From Paenibacillus xylanilyticus (GTDB lineage: Bacteria; Bacillota; Bacilli; Paenibacillales; Paenibacillaceae): DNA of 64,000 nt. Where the stretch lies: NCBI RefSeq assembly GCF_009664365.1, contig NZ_CP044310.1, forward strand, positions 3,669,001-3,733,000, given 5' to 3'. Below the pieces are notes generated by a model, which made no database searches, had not been told where the DNA came from, and saw only the letters and a list, made by a program, of their open reading frames with translations. The translations under genes were made by a program, and so were the position numbers. Shown here piece after piece: positions 1 through 7,046 of this stretch. Position 1 is the first letter of the stretch; every line of letters begins with the position of its first letter.

Positions 1-241
1 GTTCAATTAACTTCAGCCGTTCTGAACCCGCTTCGGTCAAAATACGACCTTTCCTGCCTTCCAGCGCCGTGTACCCTTCAACGTCCATCTCCATAAGCCG
101 TCTGCCTATGGTTGCCTGGCTTAATCCGTATTTTTTGCCTAACGTATGAACGAGCGTACTTGCACCGATAGGAGCAGTTGCATCCTGAAGCTGCTTGAGT
201 AGGTCGTACTCCAATTCCAATTCATATAACTCTGGAGCCAC
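1..241 (-). CDS. winged-helix transcriptional regulator, N-terminal part only
   Basis: The gene runs off the left edge, so only about 80 N-terminal residues are visible. I read it from a GTG at 241-239, with an AGGAGGGG ribosome binding site five bases upstream; the nearby ATG (243-241) is in a frame without this protein. The protein begins with a hydrophobic-acidic helix (LYELEYDLLKQLQ) followed by a helix-turn-helix-like stretch (ASTLVHTLGKKYGLSQATIG, then RRLMEMDVEGY) and a short beta wing (GRKGRILTEAG). This is a winged-helix DNA-binding pattern as in NrpR-type or FCD-linked regulators. The effector domain lies outside the window, so family and target are unknown. Confidence 0.6.
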   Translation of the reverse strand, partial: MAPELYELELEYDLLKQLQDATAPIGASTLVHTLGKKYGLSQATIGRRLMEMDVEGYTALEGRKGRILTEAGSERLKLIE

Positions 242-309
242 ATGTTCCCCTCCTATATATGTAAGTTTCACTATCTTGTTACTCACTGATGATTAACGTA
301 ATAAACAGA

Positions 310-338
310 AGTATAACTTCTATCGAACATAATATCAA
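310..338 (-). promoter_or_regulatory. sigma-A promoter of the left-edge regulator gene
   Basis: On the minus strand TTGATA (338-333) and TATACT (315-310) are separated by 17 bases, giving a start site near 303, about 60 bases before the GTG. An AGAAGT/ACTTCT inverted repeat overlaps the -10 and might be an operator. Confidence 0.55.
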
Positions 339-540
339 TCATTCTGACCAAATTAGTATGAATTGATTTTTTAAATGACATTTTATCTGATAAGATCATG
401 GATAGACTCCGAAAATAAACAATCATCTACATTTTTCATCCTTACGGAAGAAGGATTGCTTCTATAGTACGAATCACTCATTTGCGTTGTTCATGATGAT
501 TTAATATGCAAATTTTGTTAGAAGGGATTAAATTGAAACA
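339..540. other. intergenic stretch without recognisable gene
   Basis: AT-rich sequence between the left-edge regulator's promoter and the terminator of the RarD-type gene. I see no open frame with a ribosome binding site, no tRNA and no clear repeat. Confidence 0.4.
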
Positions 541-579
541 AAATAGCAAAAGGACATTACCATCCATTGGATAGTAATG
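541..579 (-). terminator. probable terminator of the RarD-type gene
   Basis: CATTAC-C-ATCC (555-565) pairs with GGAT-A-GTAATG (569-579) around an ATT loop with one mismatch. On the minus strand it is followed by a T-rich run, 33 bases after the stop codon. The T tract is interrupted, so efficiency is uncertain. Confidence 0.45.
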
Positions 580-611
580 CCCCAGATGACAAAACCAAAT
601 CTCCCCTGCCG

Positions 612-1490
612 TCAGCTCGCTTTCGCGAGTTTCGTGCCACGTACGGACGATATCGCATAAACGATCAGTGAAGTCCAGATCAACGCAAACCCAACAAGGA
701 GAACCGGTGATACGGATTCCTTAAATACGAATATGCTTAGGAACAGCATGATGGTTGGCCCGATGTATTGTACGAATCCGAGTGTGGACAGCGACATCCG
801 TGCAGCAGCACGAGCAAAAAATAAGAGCGGCAGCGCTGTTACCACGCCAGAAAGAAGCAGGCCGATAAACATAGATGAAGGCAGCGTCCATGCAGTCGAT
901 TCTCCTACGACCGCCAAATAGATCCAGTAGCCCAGTGCAATAGGCAAGACTACAGCCGTTTCCGACAGCAAGCCTACAGAAGCGTCTTGCACTGTCTTTT
1001 TCTTCGCAAGTCCATACAAGCCAAACGATGCAGCCAGCGAGATCGCGACCCACGGAAATCGACCATAGTCGATGGCGATAATGAGTACTGCGACAGCAGC
1101 AATAGCAATGGCAAGCCACTGGCCGCGGTTTGGCTTCTCATGAAGGAAAACAACAGCTAGCAGTACGTTTAGCAGTGGGTTCAAATAGTAACCAAGACTT
1201 GTCTCAACAACGTGTCCATTGTTGACGGCCCAGATGAAAATAAGCCAATTCACTGCAATCAACAGTCCACTTGTGGCGAGCGATAGCAGCTGTGACCGAT
1301 TAGCAGCAATCCGCTTCATATCACCCCAGCGGCGCTGGACAGCCACGAGAATACCCATGAAGACAAACGACCAGACGACACGGTGGGACAGAATCTCGCC
1401 TGCGGGCACATCGTTGAACAATTTCCAATAGAGTGGGAGAACCCCCCACATGATATAAGCAATGATAGCGTTGACTAATCCGTTATTCAT
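612..1490 (-). CDS. rarD: RarD-type permease of the EamA/DMT superfamily
   Basis: A 292-residue integral membrane protein with about ten hydrophobic segments, the full length expected of RarD. The N-terminus carries the family pattern (IIAYIMWGVLPLYWKL, then EILSHRVVWS) seen in proteins named for chloramphenicol sensitivity in Gram-negatives. The transported substrate is not established for Firmicute members; a metabolite or drug exporter role is inference. The ATG at 1490 is preceded by a purine-rich AGAGGAGAA. It is a single-gene transcript: own promoter at 1532-1561, terminator at 541-579, and divergent from the VOC gene. Confidence 0.85.
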   Translation of the reverse strand: MNNGLVNAIIAYIMWGVLPLYWKLFNDVPAGEILSHRVVWSFVFMGILVAVQRRWGDMKRIAANRSQLLSLATSGLLIAVNWLIFIWAVNNGHVVETSLGYYLNPLLNVLLAVVFLHEKPNRGQWLAIAIAAVAVLIIAIDYGRFPWVAISLAASFGLYGLAKKKTVQDASVGLLSETAVVLPIALGYWIYLAVVGESTAWTLPSSMFIGLLLSGVVTALPLLFFARAAARMSLSTLGFVQYIGPTIMLFLSIFVFKESVSPVLLVGFALIWTSLIVYAISSVRGTKLAKAS

Positions 1491-1531
1491 GAATCCAATT
1501 CTCCTCTTCTCTCTCTCTGATGTCTGAACGG

Positions 1532-1561
1532 ATTATACGCCTTGATCCTAATCTAAGTAAA
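1532..1561 (-). promoter_or_regulatory. promoter of the RarD-type gene
   Basis: Minus strand: a perfect TATAAT -10 (1537-1532) and TTTACT -35 (1561-1556) with an 18-base spacer, placing transcription start near 1525, about 35 bases before the start codon. Confidence 0.55.
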
Positions 1562-1636
1562 GGAAATAATCTGACATGAATGAAGCCACGCTCAATTCGA
1601 ACTGTCTTGGGAAGCTGCAATAGAGTATAGTAAGTT

Positions 1637-1648
1637 TAGTTCGAACTA
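1637..1648. promoter_or_regulatory. 12-bp palindrome upstream of the VOC gene
   Basis: TAGTTCGAACTA is a perfect palindrome 20 bases before the VOC start codon and just downstream of a TATAGT (1626-1631) -10 candidate. A second copy of its core, TTCGAACT, sits at 1596-1603. Both would suit a dimeric repressor, but no regulator gene adjoins them. Confidence 0.35.
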
Positions 1649-1668
1649 TATTCCAGGAGGCTACAGCC

Positions 1669-2070
1669 ATGTCACAGGATATTTGGATTAACCTTCCAGT
1701 CAAAGACGTTGAGAAATCTACTGCTTTTTTCAATGAGATTGGATTCCATGCGGTAAGCGTTGGTAGCGAAAGAGCCAGGCTTACCATCGGTCAAACCACA
1801 ATTCTGCTGTTCCCGGATACGTCGTTTGAGAAATTTACAGGTTCAACCATCGCAGATACTTCCCATAGCGCAGAAGTCATATTCTCAATTGGTGCTGTCA
1901 GCAGAGAAGAAGTTGATGCTTTTATTCAGAAAGTTGAAGTTGCCGGAGGAAGTATCTTTGGAAAACCAGCTGAAAATGAAGGCTGGATGTACGGTGCAGG
2001 ATTTGCTGACCTCGACGGTCACCGGTGGAACCTGCTATATATGGATGAGAGCAAAATGCCGAAACGCTAA
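1669..2070 (+). CDS. VOC (glyoxalase/bleomycin resistance) superfamily protein
   Basis: A 133-residue protein with the vicinal-oxygen-chelate fold signature: a first beta-alpha-beta module (IWINLPVKDVEKSTAFFNEIGF) and a second ending in the typical FADLDGHRWNLLYMD strand, whose Asp-Gly-His-x-Trp-x-Leu motif is near residues 115-122. Such proteins bind a metal and act as lyases, dioxygenases or drug-binding proteins; this one resembles the YtfX/PhnB-like single-domain group whose substrates are mostly unknown. The start is fixed by an AGGAGG ribosome binding site eight bases upstream. It is monocistronic, ended by the strong hairpin at 2074-2110. Confidence 0.8.
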   Translation: MSQDIWINLPVKDVEKSTAFFNEIGFHAVSVGSERARLTIGQTTILLFPDTSFEKFTGSTIADTSHSAEVIFSIGAVSREEVDAFIQKVEVAGGSIFGKPAENEGWMYGAGFADLDGHRWNLLYMDESKMPKR

Positions 2071-2073
2071 TTA

Positions 2074-2110
2074 AAAACGCCGGTAACCTTATTAAGGTCA
2101 CCGGCGTTTT
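2074..2110. terminator. bidirectional terminator between the VOC and gntR-type genes
   Basis: AAAACGCCGGT (2074-2084) pairs perfectly with ACCGGCGTTTT (2100-2110), with a further five-pair inner stem and an ATT loop. A and T runs flank both sides, so it can stop the VOC transcript and the convergent GntR-type gene. Confidence 0.85.
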
Positions 2111-2143
2111 CGTTATACCTCTTCACTCTTACCCTCTTGCCTC

Positions 2144-2767
2144 TTACTGATTACTCATGACATGTAGATAAAAGTTCAGATCGTTCTCTAGGTGCTTTTT
2201 CATCAACTCTTCGGCTTTCTCGCCATCTCTGGACTTGATTGCATTATAAATTTCTTCATGCTCATCAATCAGATGAGGACGATTGTAGATGACAACGGTT
2301 TTCCTGAACAGATAAATAATAGCCTGCATCCGGTCTATAATGTCGATCATGAGTGGATTATTACTCGCTTTTACAATGTCATTATGGAAGCTTTCATTCG
2401 CGGACATAATCTCATCCTTGGTCCCCGATCTCCCGATTTCCACATACTTGTACAGTTCCTCAATCTCGTTGTCTTTCAGGAAATTCGCCGCGCATTTAGC
2501 TGAATACCCTTCCAACAATATCCGAACATTGAACAAATTACGTAAGTCCTTTTCCGTTGGCTTGACCACTTTCTTTTTAACAATTAATCCTTCGTTCTCC
2601 AGTTTTCGTATGGAATCCCTTATGGGCGTTCTGCTAACTCCAAGCTCTGCCGCTAGTTTCTCTTCAACGATCTTTGTACCGCTAGGAAGCTCACCGTTTA
2701 AGATCTTGTCTCGGAGAATTTCGTAACACTGATGATACGCCGGTCGTGAGCTATTATTGTCATGCAC
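2144..2767 (-). CDS. GntR-family regulator, FCD subfamily
   Basis: Repressor-type protein with an N-terminal GntR winged helix (residues about 10-75: ILRDKILNGELPSG, then the recognition region LGVSRTPIRDSIRKLENEGL) and a helical FCD ligand domain behind it. The FCD metal ligands are recognisable as ESFHNDIV, DEHEEI and KKHLENDL (conserved Asp/His positions). I place the start at a GTG (2767-2765) because GAGGTGA lies five bases before it; upstream ATGs at 2794 and 2797 lack a ribosome binding site. It is divergent from the sugar-acid operon at 3087 and the shared intergenic region holds four GTATAC operator elements, so it most likely represses both itself and that operon, with a sugar acid as inducer (inference). 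Confidence 0.85.
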   Translation of the reverse strand: MHDNNSSRPAYHQCYEILRDKILNGELPSGTKIVEEKLAAELGVSRTPIRDSIRKLENEGLIVKKKVVKPTEKDLRNLFNVRILLEGYSAKCAANFLKDNEIEELYKYVEIGRSGTKDEIMSANESFHNDIVKASNNPLMIDIIDRMQAIIYLFRKTVVIYNRPHLIDEHEEIYNAIKSRDGEKAEELMKKHLENDLNFYLHVMSNQ

Positions 2768-2855
2768 TAACTTCACCTCAGTTTCATTTCTCATCATAAA
2801 TATAGTACCAAATTATGTTCATAAAATCATTCCAATAAACGATGCCTCGCAATAA

Positions 2856-2940
2856 AAGTATACGTTAATTCATTAATTGTATACAATTTTATATTTTAAT
2901 GTATACAATTTTTAATTTTTAGTATACAATGAAAACGCAA
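2856..2940. promoter_or_regulatory. cluster of four GTATAC operator elements
   Basis: GTATAC cores occur at 2858-2863, 2879-2884, 2901-2906 and 2932-2937. The second is a full ATTGTATACAAT palindrome, the others are partial versions. This fits the TTGTATACAA-type operators known for FCD-type GntR regulators. Spacings of 21, 22 and 31 bases put all four on about the same helical face, between the divergent gntR-type gene and the sugar-acid operon. Confidence 0.7.
2857..2886 (-). promoter_or_regulatory. promoter of the gntR-type gene
   Basis: Minus strand TTGTAT (2886-2881) and TATACT (2862-2857) with an 18-base spacer. Both hexamers lie inside GTATAC operator elements, which predicts autorepression. 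Confidence 0.5.
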
Positions 2941-2947
2941 ACAACGA

Positions 2948-2961
2948 TGTAAGCGGTTGCT
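2948..2961 (+). promoter_or_regulatory. weak cre-like site ahead of the sugar-acid operon
   Basis: TGTAAGCGGTTGCT matches 12 of 14 positions of the CcpA consensus TGWNANCGNTNWCA and lies between the operator cluster and the first gene. Catabolite repression of a sugar-acid operon would be expected, but with two mismatches this is only a candidate. Confidence 0.3.
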
Positions 2962-3086
2962 GAAGCAATCATTTTATATTCCGTAACTTAAGTTCACTTC
3001 AACGTTGTTTGAATCTAATCTGTGTACAGCAATCAATTCATAGGCATATAAGCCTTTCTTAGAAAAGTTATTAGGAGGAAAACATC

Positions 3087-3995
3087 ATGGCAAAAAAAGT
3101 TGGCTTTATTGGACTCGGCATCATGGGGAAACCGATGGCTCTAAACCTCAGAAAAAAAGGACACGAATTAACCGTTAATGATCTGAATCAGGAAGCGGTA
3201 CAAATATTGGTAGAATCGGGTGCAGCTGCTGCCGCCTCACCTAGAGAAGTCGCTGAAAACTGTGAAATCATCATCACGATGCTCCCTGCATCCCAACATG
3301 TGCAAGCTGTTGTTCTTGGTGAACAGGGCATTTTATCCAGAGCCAAAGAAGGCTCGATTATTATCGATATGAGTTCCATCACTCCAGCTGTTTCCATTGC
3401 TCTTGCAGAAGAAGCTGCGAAAAAAGGCGTCGGCTTTTTGGATGCCCCCGTTAGCGGCGGAGAACCTAAAGCCATTGATGGTACATTAGCCATTATGGTG
3501 GGCGGTAAAGAAAGCGTATTCGAACAAGCCAAGTCCGTATTGTTTGATATGGGAACGGCTGTCACCTTGGTTGGAGATAGCGGATGCGGAGTTACAGCGA
3601 AGCTCGCGAACCAAATCATCGTTAACTTGAATATTGCTGCGATGTCCGAAGCCCTTGTTCTGGCTGCCAAAGCGGGCATCGATATTGAGAAAATGTATCA
3701 GGCCATCCGAGGCGGATTAGCAGGCAGTGCTGTTCTGGATGCCAAAGTTCCACTCATTTTGGACAGAAACTTTGCCCCGGGAGGCACAATTGCTATCAAT
3801 ATGAAGGATATTACCAATGTTATGGATACAGCTCACGAAATTGGAGTACCTCTCCCCCTTTCCAGTCACCTATTGGAAATATTCCATGCCCTAAAGGTGG
3901 ACGGAAAATTAATGGACGATCACGGCGGGATCGTACAGTACTATGAAAAATTAGCAAATGTTGAAGTTAGGGGTCTTGGCCATGAAAACGAATAA
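3087..3995 (+). CDS. beta-hydroxyacid dehydrogenase (GarR / L-threonate dehydrogenase type)
   Basis: A 302-residue NAD(P)-dependent oxidoreductase of the tartronate-semialdehyde-reductase/3-hydroxyisobutyrate-dehydrogenase family. It shows the Rossmann GFIGLGIMG motif (residues 6-14), the substrate-binding DAPVSGG (119-125) and the catalytic Lys at 172 in VTAKLANQ. After the second strand stands VNDLN rather than the NRT of NADP enzymes, which suggests NAD (inference). AGGAGG precedes the ATG. The next gene, a four-carbon acid sugar kinase, overlaps it by 14 bases, so the likely reaction is oxidation of a tetronate (for example L-threonate) to 3-oxo-tetronate rather than tartronate semialdehyde reduction; both remain possible. 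Confidence 0.85.
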   Translation: MAKKVGFIGLGIMGKPMALNLRKKGHELTVNDLNQEAVQILVESGAAAAASPREVAENCEIIITMLPASQHVQAVVLGEQGILSRAKEGSIIIDMSSITPAVSIALAEEAAKKGVGFLDAPVSGGEPKAIDGTLAIMVGGKESVFEQAKSVLFDMGTAVTLVGDSGCGVTAKLANQIIVNLNIAAMSEALVLAAKAGIDIEKMYQAIRGGLAGSAVLDAKVPLILDRNFAPGGTIAINMKDITNVMDTAHEIGVPLPLSSHLLEIFHALKVDGKLMDDHGGIVQYYEKLANVEVRGLGHENE

Positions 3996-5415
3996 ACGCT
4001 CTGTTGAAGAAGTGTTCAGTAACATTCCTTCTGTGGATACCAGCCTTGTCCAGGAAATGATCGCTAAAGAGCTTCAACGCTTTAATCACAAAATTATCGT
4101 GTTGGATGATGATCCAACCGGTGTTCAAACGGTACATGGTGTATCGGTCTATACGGATTGGTCATTGGAAAGCATCGACAGAGGTTTTAAGGAAGAGAAT
4201 TCGATGTTCTTTGTTCTCACCAACTCACGCGGATTTACAGCTGCGGAAACGACAAAAGCACACCAGAACATCGCTGCAAATATCGTAGCAGCTGCCAAGA
4301 AAAACAACCGTGAGTTCACCATTATTAGTCGTGGAGATTCCACACTCAGAGGTCACTACCCGCTGGAAACGGAAGTATTGAAGGATACCGTGGAAGCACA
4401 TTCCGATATCCGATTTGACGGTGAGATCATCCTTCCTTTCTTCAAAGAAGGCGGACGCTTCACAATCGATAATATTCACTACGTTCAATATGATACGGAA
4501 CTGGTTCCTGCCGGAGAAACCGAATTCGCTAAGGACCGCACCTTTGGTTACACCAAATCCCATTTGGGTGAGTGGGCTGAGGAAAAATCGAATGGTCAGT
4601 ATAAAGCTGAACACATGACTTACATTTCGCTTGAAAGCCTGCGTGCCATGAACTTGGATCTGATTGAACAGCAGCTGTTGAGCGTTGAAGGTTTTAACAA
4701 AGTTATTGTGAATGCGGTCGACTATGTCGATGTACAGATCTTCACCATTGCTTTAATTCGAGCCATCAACCAAGGTAAACACTTTATGTTTAGAAGTGCT
4801 GCTGCCCTTACGAAGGTCATGGGAGGCGTTAGTGACAAAAGTCTGCTCACGCGTGAAGAGATGATGAGTGATCACACAAACCATGGCGGATTAGTCATCA
4901 TCGGATCTCATGTTAAGAAAACAACGGAACAGTTTGAAGAATTGAAGAAATCCGGTGCAGTAGAATTTGTTGAATTTAATGTTCACCTTGTTCTGGAGCC
5001 CGATCAATTCGAGAACGAGCTTAATAGAGTTGTGGAGACTACCAACCAATTCATTCTTCAAGGTAAAAATGTGGCTGTCTACACTCGAAGAGAACGCTTG
5101 GATCTTGGAGAAGACCGAAAAGAAGAGGAATTAAAACTTTCCGTCAAAATTTCGGATGCCGTCACGAGTATTGTCAAACGTTTGGAAGTAAGACCATCGT
5201 ATATCATTGCTAAAGGTGGAATTACCTCGAGCGATATTGGAACGAACGGTCTGGAAGTAAAACGAGCTACTGTTGCTGGACAGATTCGTCCAGGTATCCC
5301 TGTGTGGACAACAGGCAGTGAAAGTAAATTCCCGGGGATTTCCTATGTCATCTTCCCTGGTAACGTCGGTACCAAAACGGATTTGAGAGAAGTCGTTGAG
5401 ATGTTGAGTTCGTAA
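3982..5415 (+). CDS. four-carbon acid sugar kinase (OtnK/DtnK family, formerly DUF1537)
   Basis: About 477 residues, the usual size for this ATP-dependent kinase family acting on 3-oxo-tetronate or D-threonate/D-erythronate. The N-terminal signature LDDDPTGVQTVHG is the conserved sugar-acid binding loop, and SRGDSTLRGHYPLE follows as in family members. The C-terminal nucleotide-binding part carries AKGGITSSDIG and FPGNVGTKTDL. I start at the ATG at 3982, which has AGGGG nine bases upstream, rather than the in-frame ATG at 3958 inside the preceding gene. The 14-base overlap with the dehydrogenase gene implies translational coupling and a shared pathway: oxidation, then phosphorylation. No decarboxylase (OtnC) or PdxA2-type gene follows. 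Confidence 0.87.
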   Translation: MKTNKRSVEEVFSNIPSVDTSLVQEMIAKELQRFNHKIIVLDDDPTGVQTVHGVSVYTDWSLESIDRGFKEENSMFFVLTNSRGFTAAETTKAHQNIAANIVAAAKKNNREFTIISRGDSTLRGHYPLETEVLKDTVEAHSDIRFDGEIILPFFKEGGRFTIDNIHYVQYDTELVPAGETEFAKDRTFGYTKSHLGEWAEEKSNGQYKAEHMTYISLESLRAMNLDLIEQQLLSVEGFNKVIVNAVDYVDVQIFTIALIRAINQGKHFMFRSAAALTKVMGGVSDKSLLTREEMMSDHTNHGGLVIIGSHVKKTTEQFEELKKSGAVEFVEFNVHLVLEPDQFENELNRVVETTNQFILQGKNVAVYTRRERLDLGEDRKEEELKLSVKISDAVTSIVKRLEVRPSYIIAKGGITSSDIGTNGLEVKRATVAGQIRPGIPVWTTGSESKFPGISYVIFPGNVGTKTDLREVVEMLSS

Positions 5416-5445
5416 TCATTCTAATTCAATCTAATATGACCAGAC

Positions 5446-5503
5446 TGTAAGGAGTAACACTGACTAACGAAATACTACCAAAATCAATCGTGCACTCCTT
5501 ACA
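5446..5503. repeat. 10-bp inverted repeat between kinase and permease genes
   Basis: TGTAAGGAGT (5446-5455) and ACTCCTTACA (5494-5503) are perfect complements 38 bases apart, inside the 132-base gap between the kinase and permease genes. There is no T run, so it is not an intrinsic terminator; mRNA processing or a stability hairpin separating permease from enzyme expression is possible. Confidence 0.5.
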
Positions 5504-5547
5504 ATAGGGTCTCCTTCATCAAGCTAATATAGAAAAGAGGAAAATAC

Positions 5548-6867
5548 ATGCCAATTATCTCTGTTACCATTGGGGTCATTTTACTGCTCATATTAATGAT
5601 GGCTTTTAAGTTAAACGCTTTCATATCACTCATTATTGTATCCCTGGCCGTTGGTGTACTGGAAGGAATGACACCGATTCAGGCTGTCGAATCCATTGAA
5701 TCCGGTCTGGGCGGAACATTAGGACATTTAACGATGATTATTATTTTCGGAGGTATCCTCGGAAAACTGATGACCGATTCCGGTGGTGCGCAGCGTATTG
5801 CGACAACCATGATCGGTGCTTTCGGTCAAAAACGGACTCAGCTAGCAGCAGTTATTACGGCGGCTATTGTTGGAATCGCTTTATTCTTTGAAACAGGTGT
5901 AGTGGTATTAATTCCATTGGTATTTACCATCGCGAGAGCAGCACGTGTGCCAGTTCTGTATCTGGGGATGCCCGTTATTGCAGCACTGATCACCATGCAC
6001 GGATTCGTCCCTCCGCATCCTGGACCAACAGCGGTTGCTAACGTTTTTGGAGCCAATATCGGATTAACGATGATCCTGGGTATAATTATTGCGATCCCTG
6101 CTTTTATTCTTGCGGGTCCGGTTTACACCAAGCTGTTCAAAAAAGAAGCATTGCAGATCGATATCCCTAAAGGTCTGTTTAATCCGAAGGAATTCAAAGA
6201 AGAAGAACTTCCTAAATTCGGAATCAGTCTTTTTACAGCTCTTCTACCGGTTATTTTGATCGCGCTTCAAACCGTTGTTGAGATTTTTGCTCCTGATTCA
6301 GCAATTTCGCCAATAACGGACTTTATCGGCAATGCAAATGTGGCTCTTTTAATTTCAGTTATTGTGGCTATCTTTACTTTTGGGTTAAATCTGGGTAAAA
6401 AAATGCCTGAGATTATGACCTCACTGAGCGAATCTGTAAGCGGAATCGGAATGATCCTGTTGATCATCGCTGGTGGTGGTGCGTTTAAGCAAGTTTTGAT
6501 CGACAGTCATATTGACCAATATATTTCTGATCTTATGTCAGGCTCGACCCTCTCTCCACTCCTGTTAACCTGGCTGATCGCAGCAATCTTAAGAATAGCT
6601 GTCGGTTCTGCAACCGTAGCCGGTATGACAGCAGCTGGTATAGCCGCACCTCTGGTTGCTGCAACGGGCGTAAGTCCCGAATTGATGGTTCTCGCAGCGG
6701 GTGCCGGTAGCGTTACCTTCTCTCATGTCAATGATGCAGGATTCTGGATCTACAAGGAGTACTTCAATCTTAGTATTGGTAAAACGATAAAAACCTGGTC
6801 GGTCATGGTAACGATAATCTCACTTGTGGGACTTGCTGGTGTCCTGATTATGGATATGTTCATGTAA
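5548..6867 (+). CDS. GntP-family sugar-acid:proton symporter
   Basis: A 439-residue membrane protein with about 12 hydrophobic segments, the normal GntP length. Family features are the early GGTLGHLTMIIIFGGILGKL loop, FVPPHPGPTAVA (near residue 152-163) and the C-terminal GSVTFSHVNDAGFWI. GntP permeases import gluconate and related aldonic acids with protons. Here the neighbouring tetronate dehydrogenase and kinase suggest a four-carbon acid such as threonate or erythronate as substrate (inference). GAAAAGAGGAAAA precedes the ATG. It is the last gene of the operon, followed by a strong terminator. Confidence 0.88.
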   Translation: MPIISVTIGVILLLILMMAFKLNAFISLIIVSLAVGVLEGMTPIQAVESIESGLGGTLGHLTMIIIFGGILGKLMTDSGGAQRIATTMIGAFGQKRTQLAAVITAAIVGIALFFETGVVVLIPLVFTIARAARVPVLYLGMPVIAALITMHGFVPPHPGPTAVANVFGANIGLTMILGIIIAIPAFILAGPVYTKLFKKEALQIDIPKGLFNPKEFKEEELPKFGISLFTALLPVILIALQTVVEIFAPDSAISPITDFIGNANVALLISVIVAIFTFGLNLGKKMPEIMTSLSESVSGIGMILLIIAGGGAFKQVLIDSHIDQYISDLMSGSTLSPLLLTWLIAAILRIAVGSATVAGMTAAGIAAPLVAATGVSPELMVLAAGAGSVTFSHVNDAGFWIYKEYFNLSIGKTIKTWSVMVTIISLVGLAGVLIMDMFM

Positions 6868-6888
6868 ATCGTTAATAGGTAACGAAGT

Positions 6889-6930
6889 AATAAAGGCACG
6901 TTCTTATTAGAACGATGCCTTTATTTTTTT
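6889..6930 (+). terminator. terminator of the sugar-acid operon
   Basis: AATAAAGGC-AC-GTTCT (6889-6904) pairs with AGAACG-AT-GCCTTTATT (6909-6925) around a TATT loop, followed by a run of T, 22 bases after the permease stop. Confidence 0.85.
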
Positions 6931-7046
6931 GATCAACATATTAGAGACAGCACTTTGTGATATTGTCCGACTATGATATCTGTTATTCGCCCATTTTCCA
7001 TTCTTGAATATATTGTAGGAATTCGAATGGAAGGACGGATTGGCAT

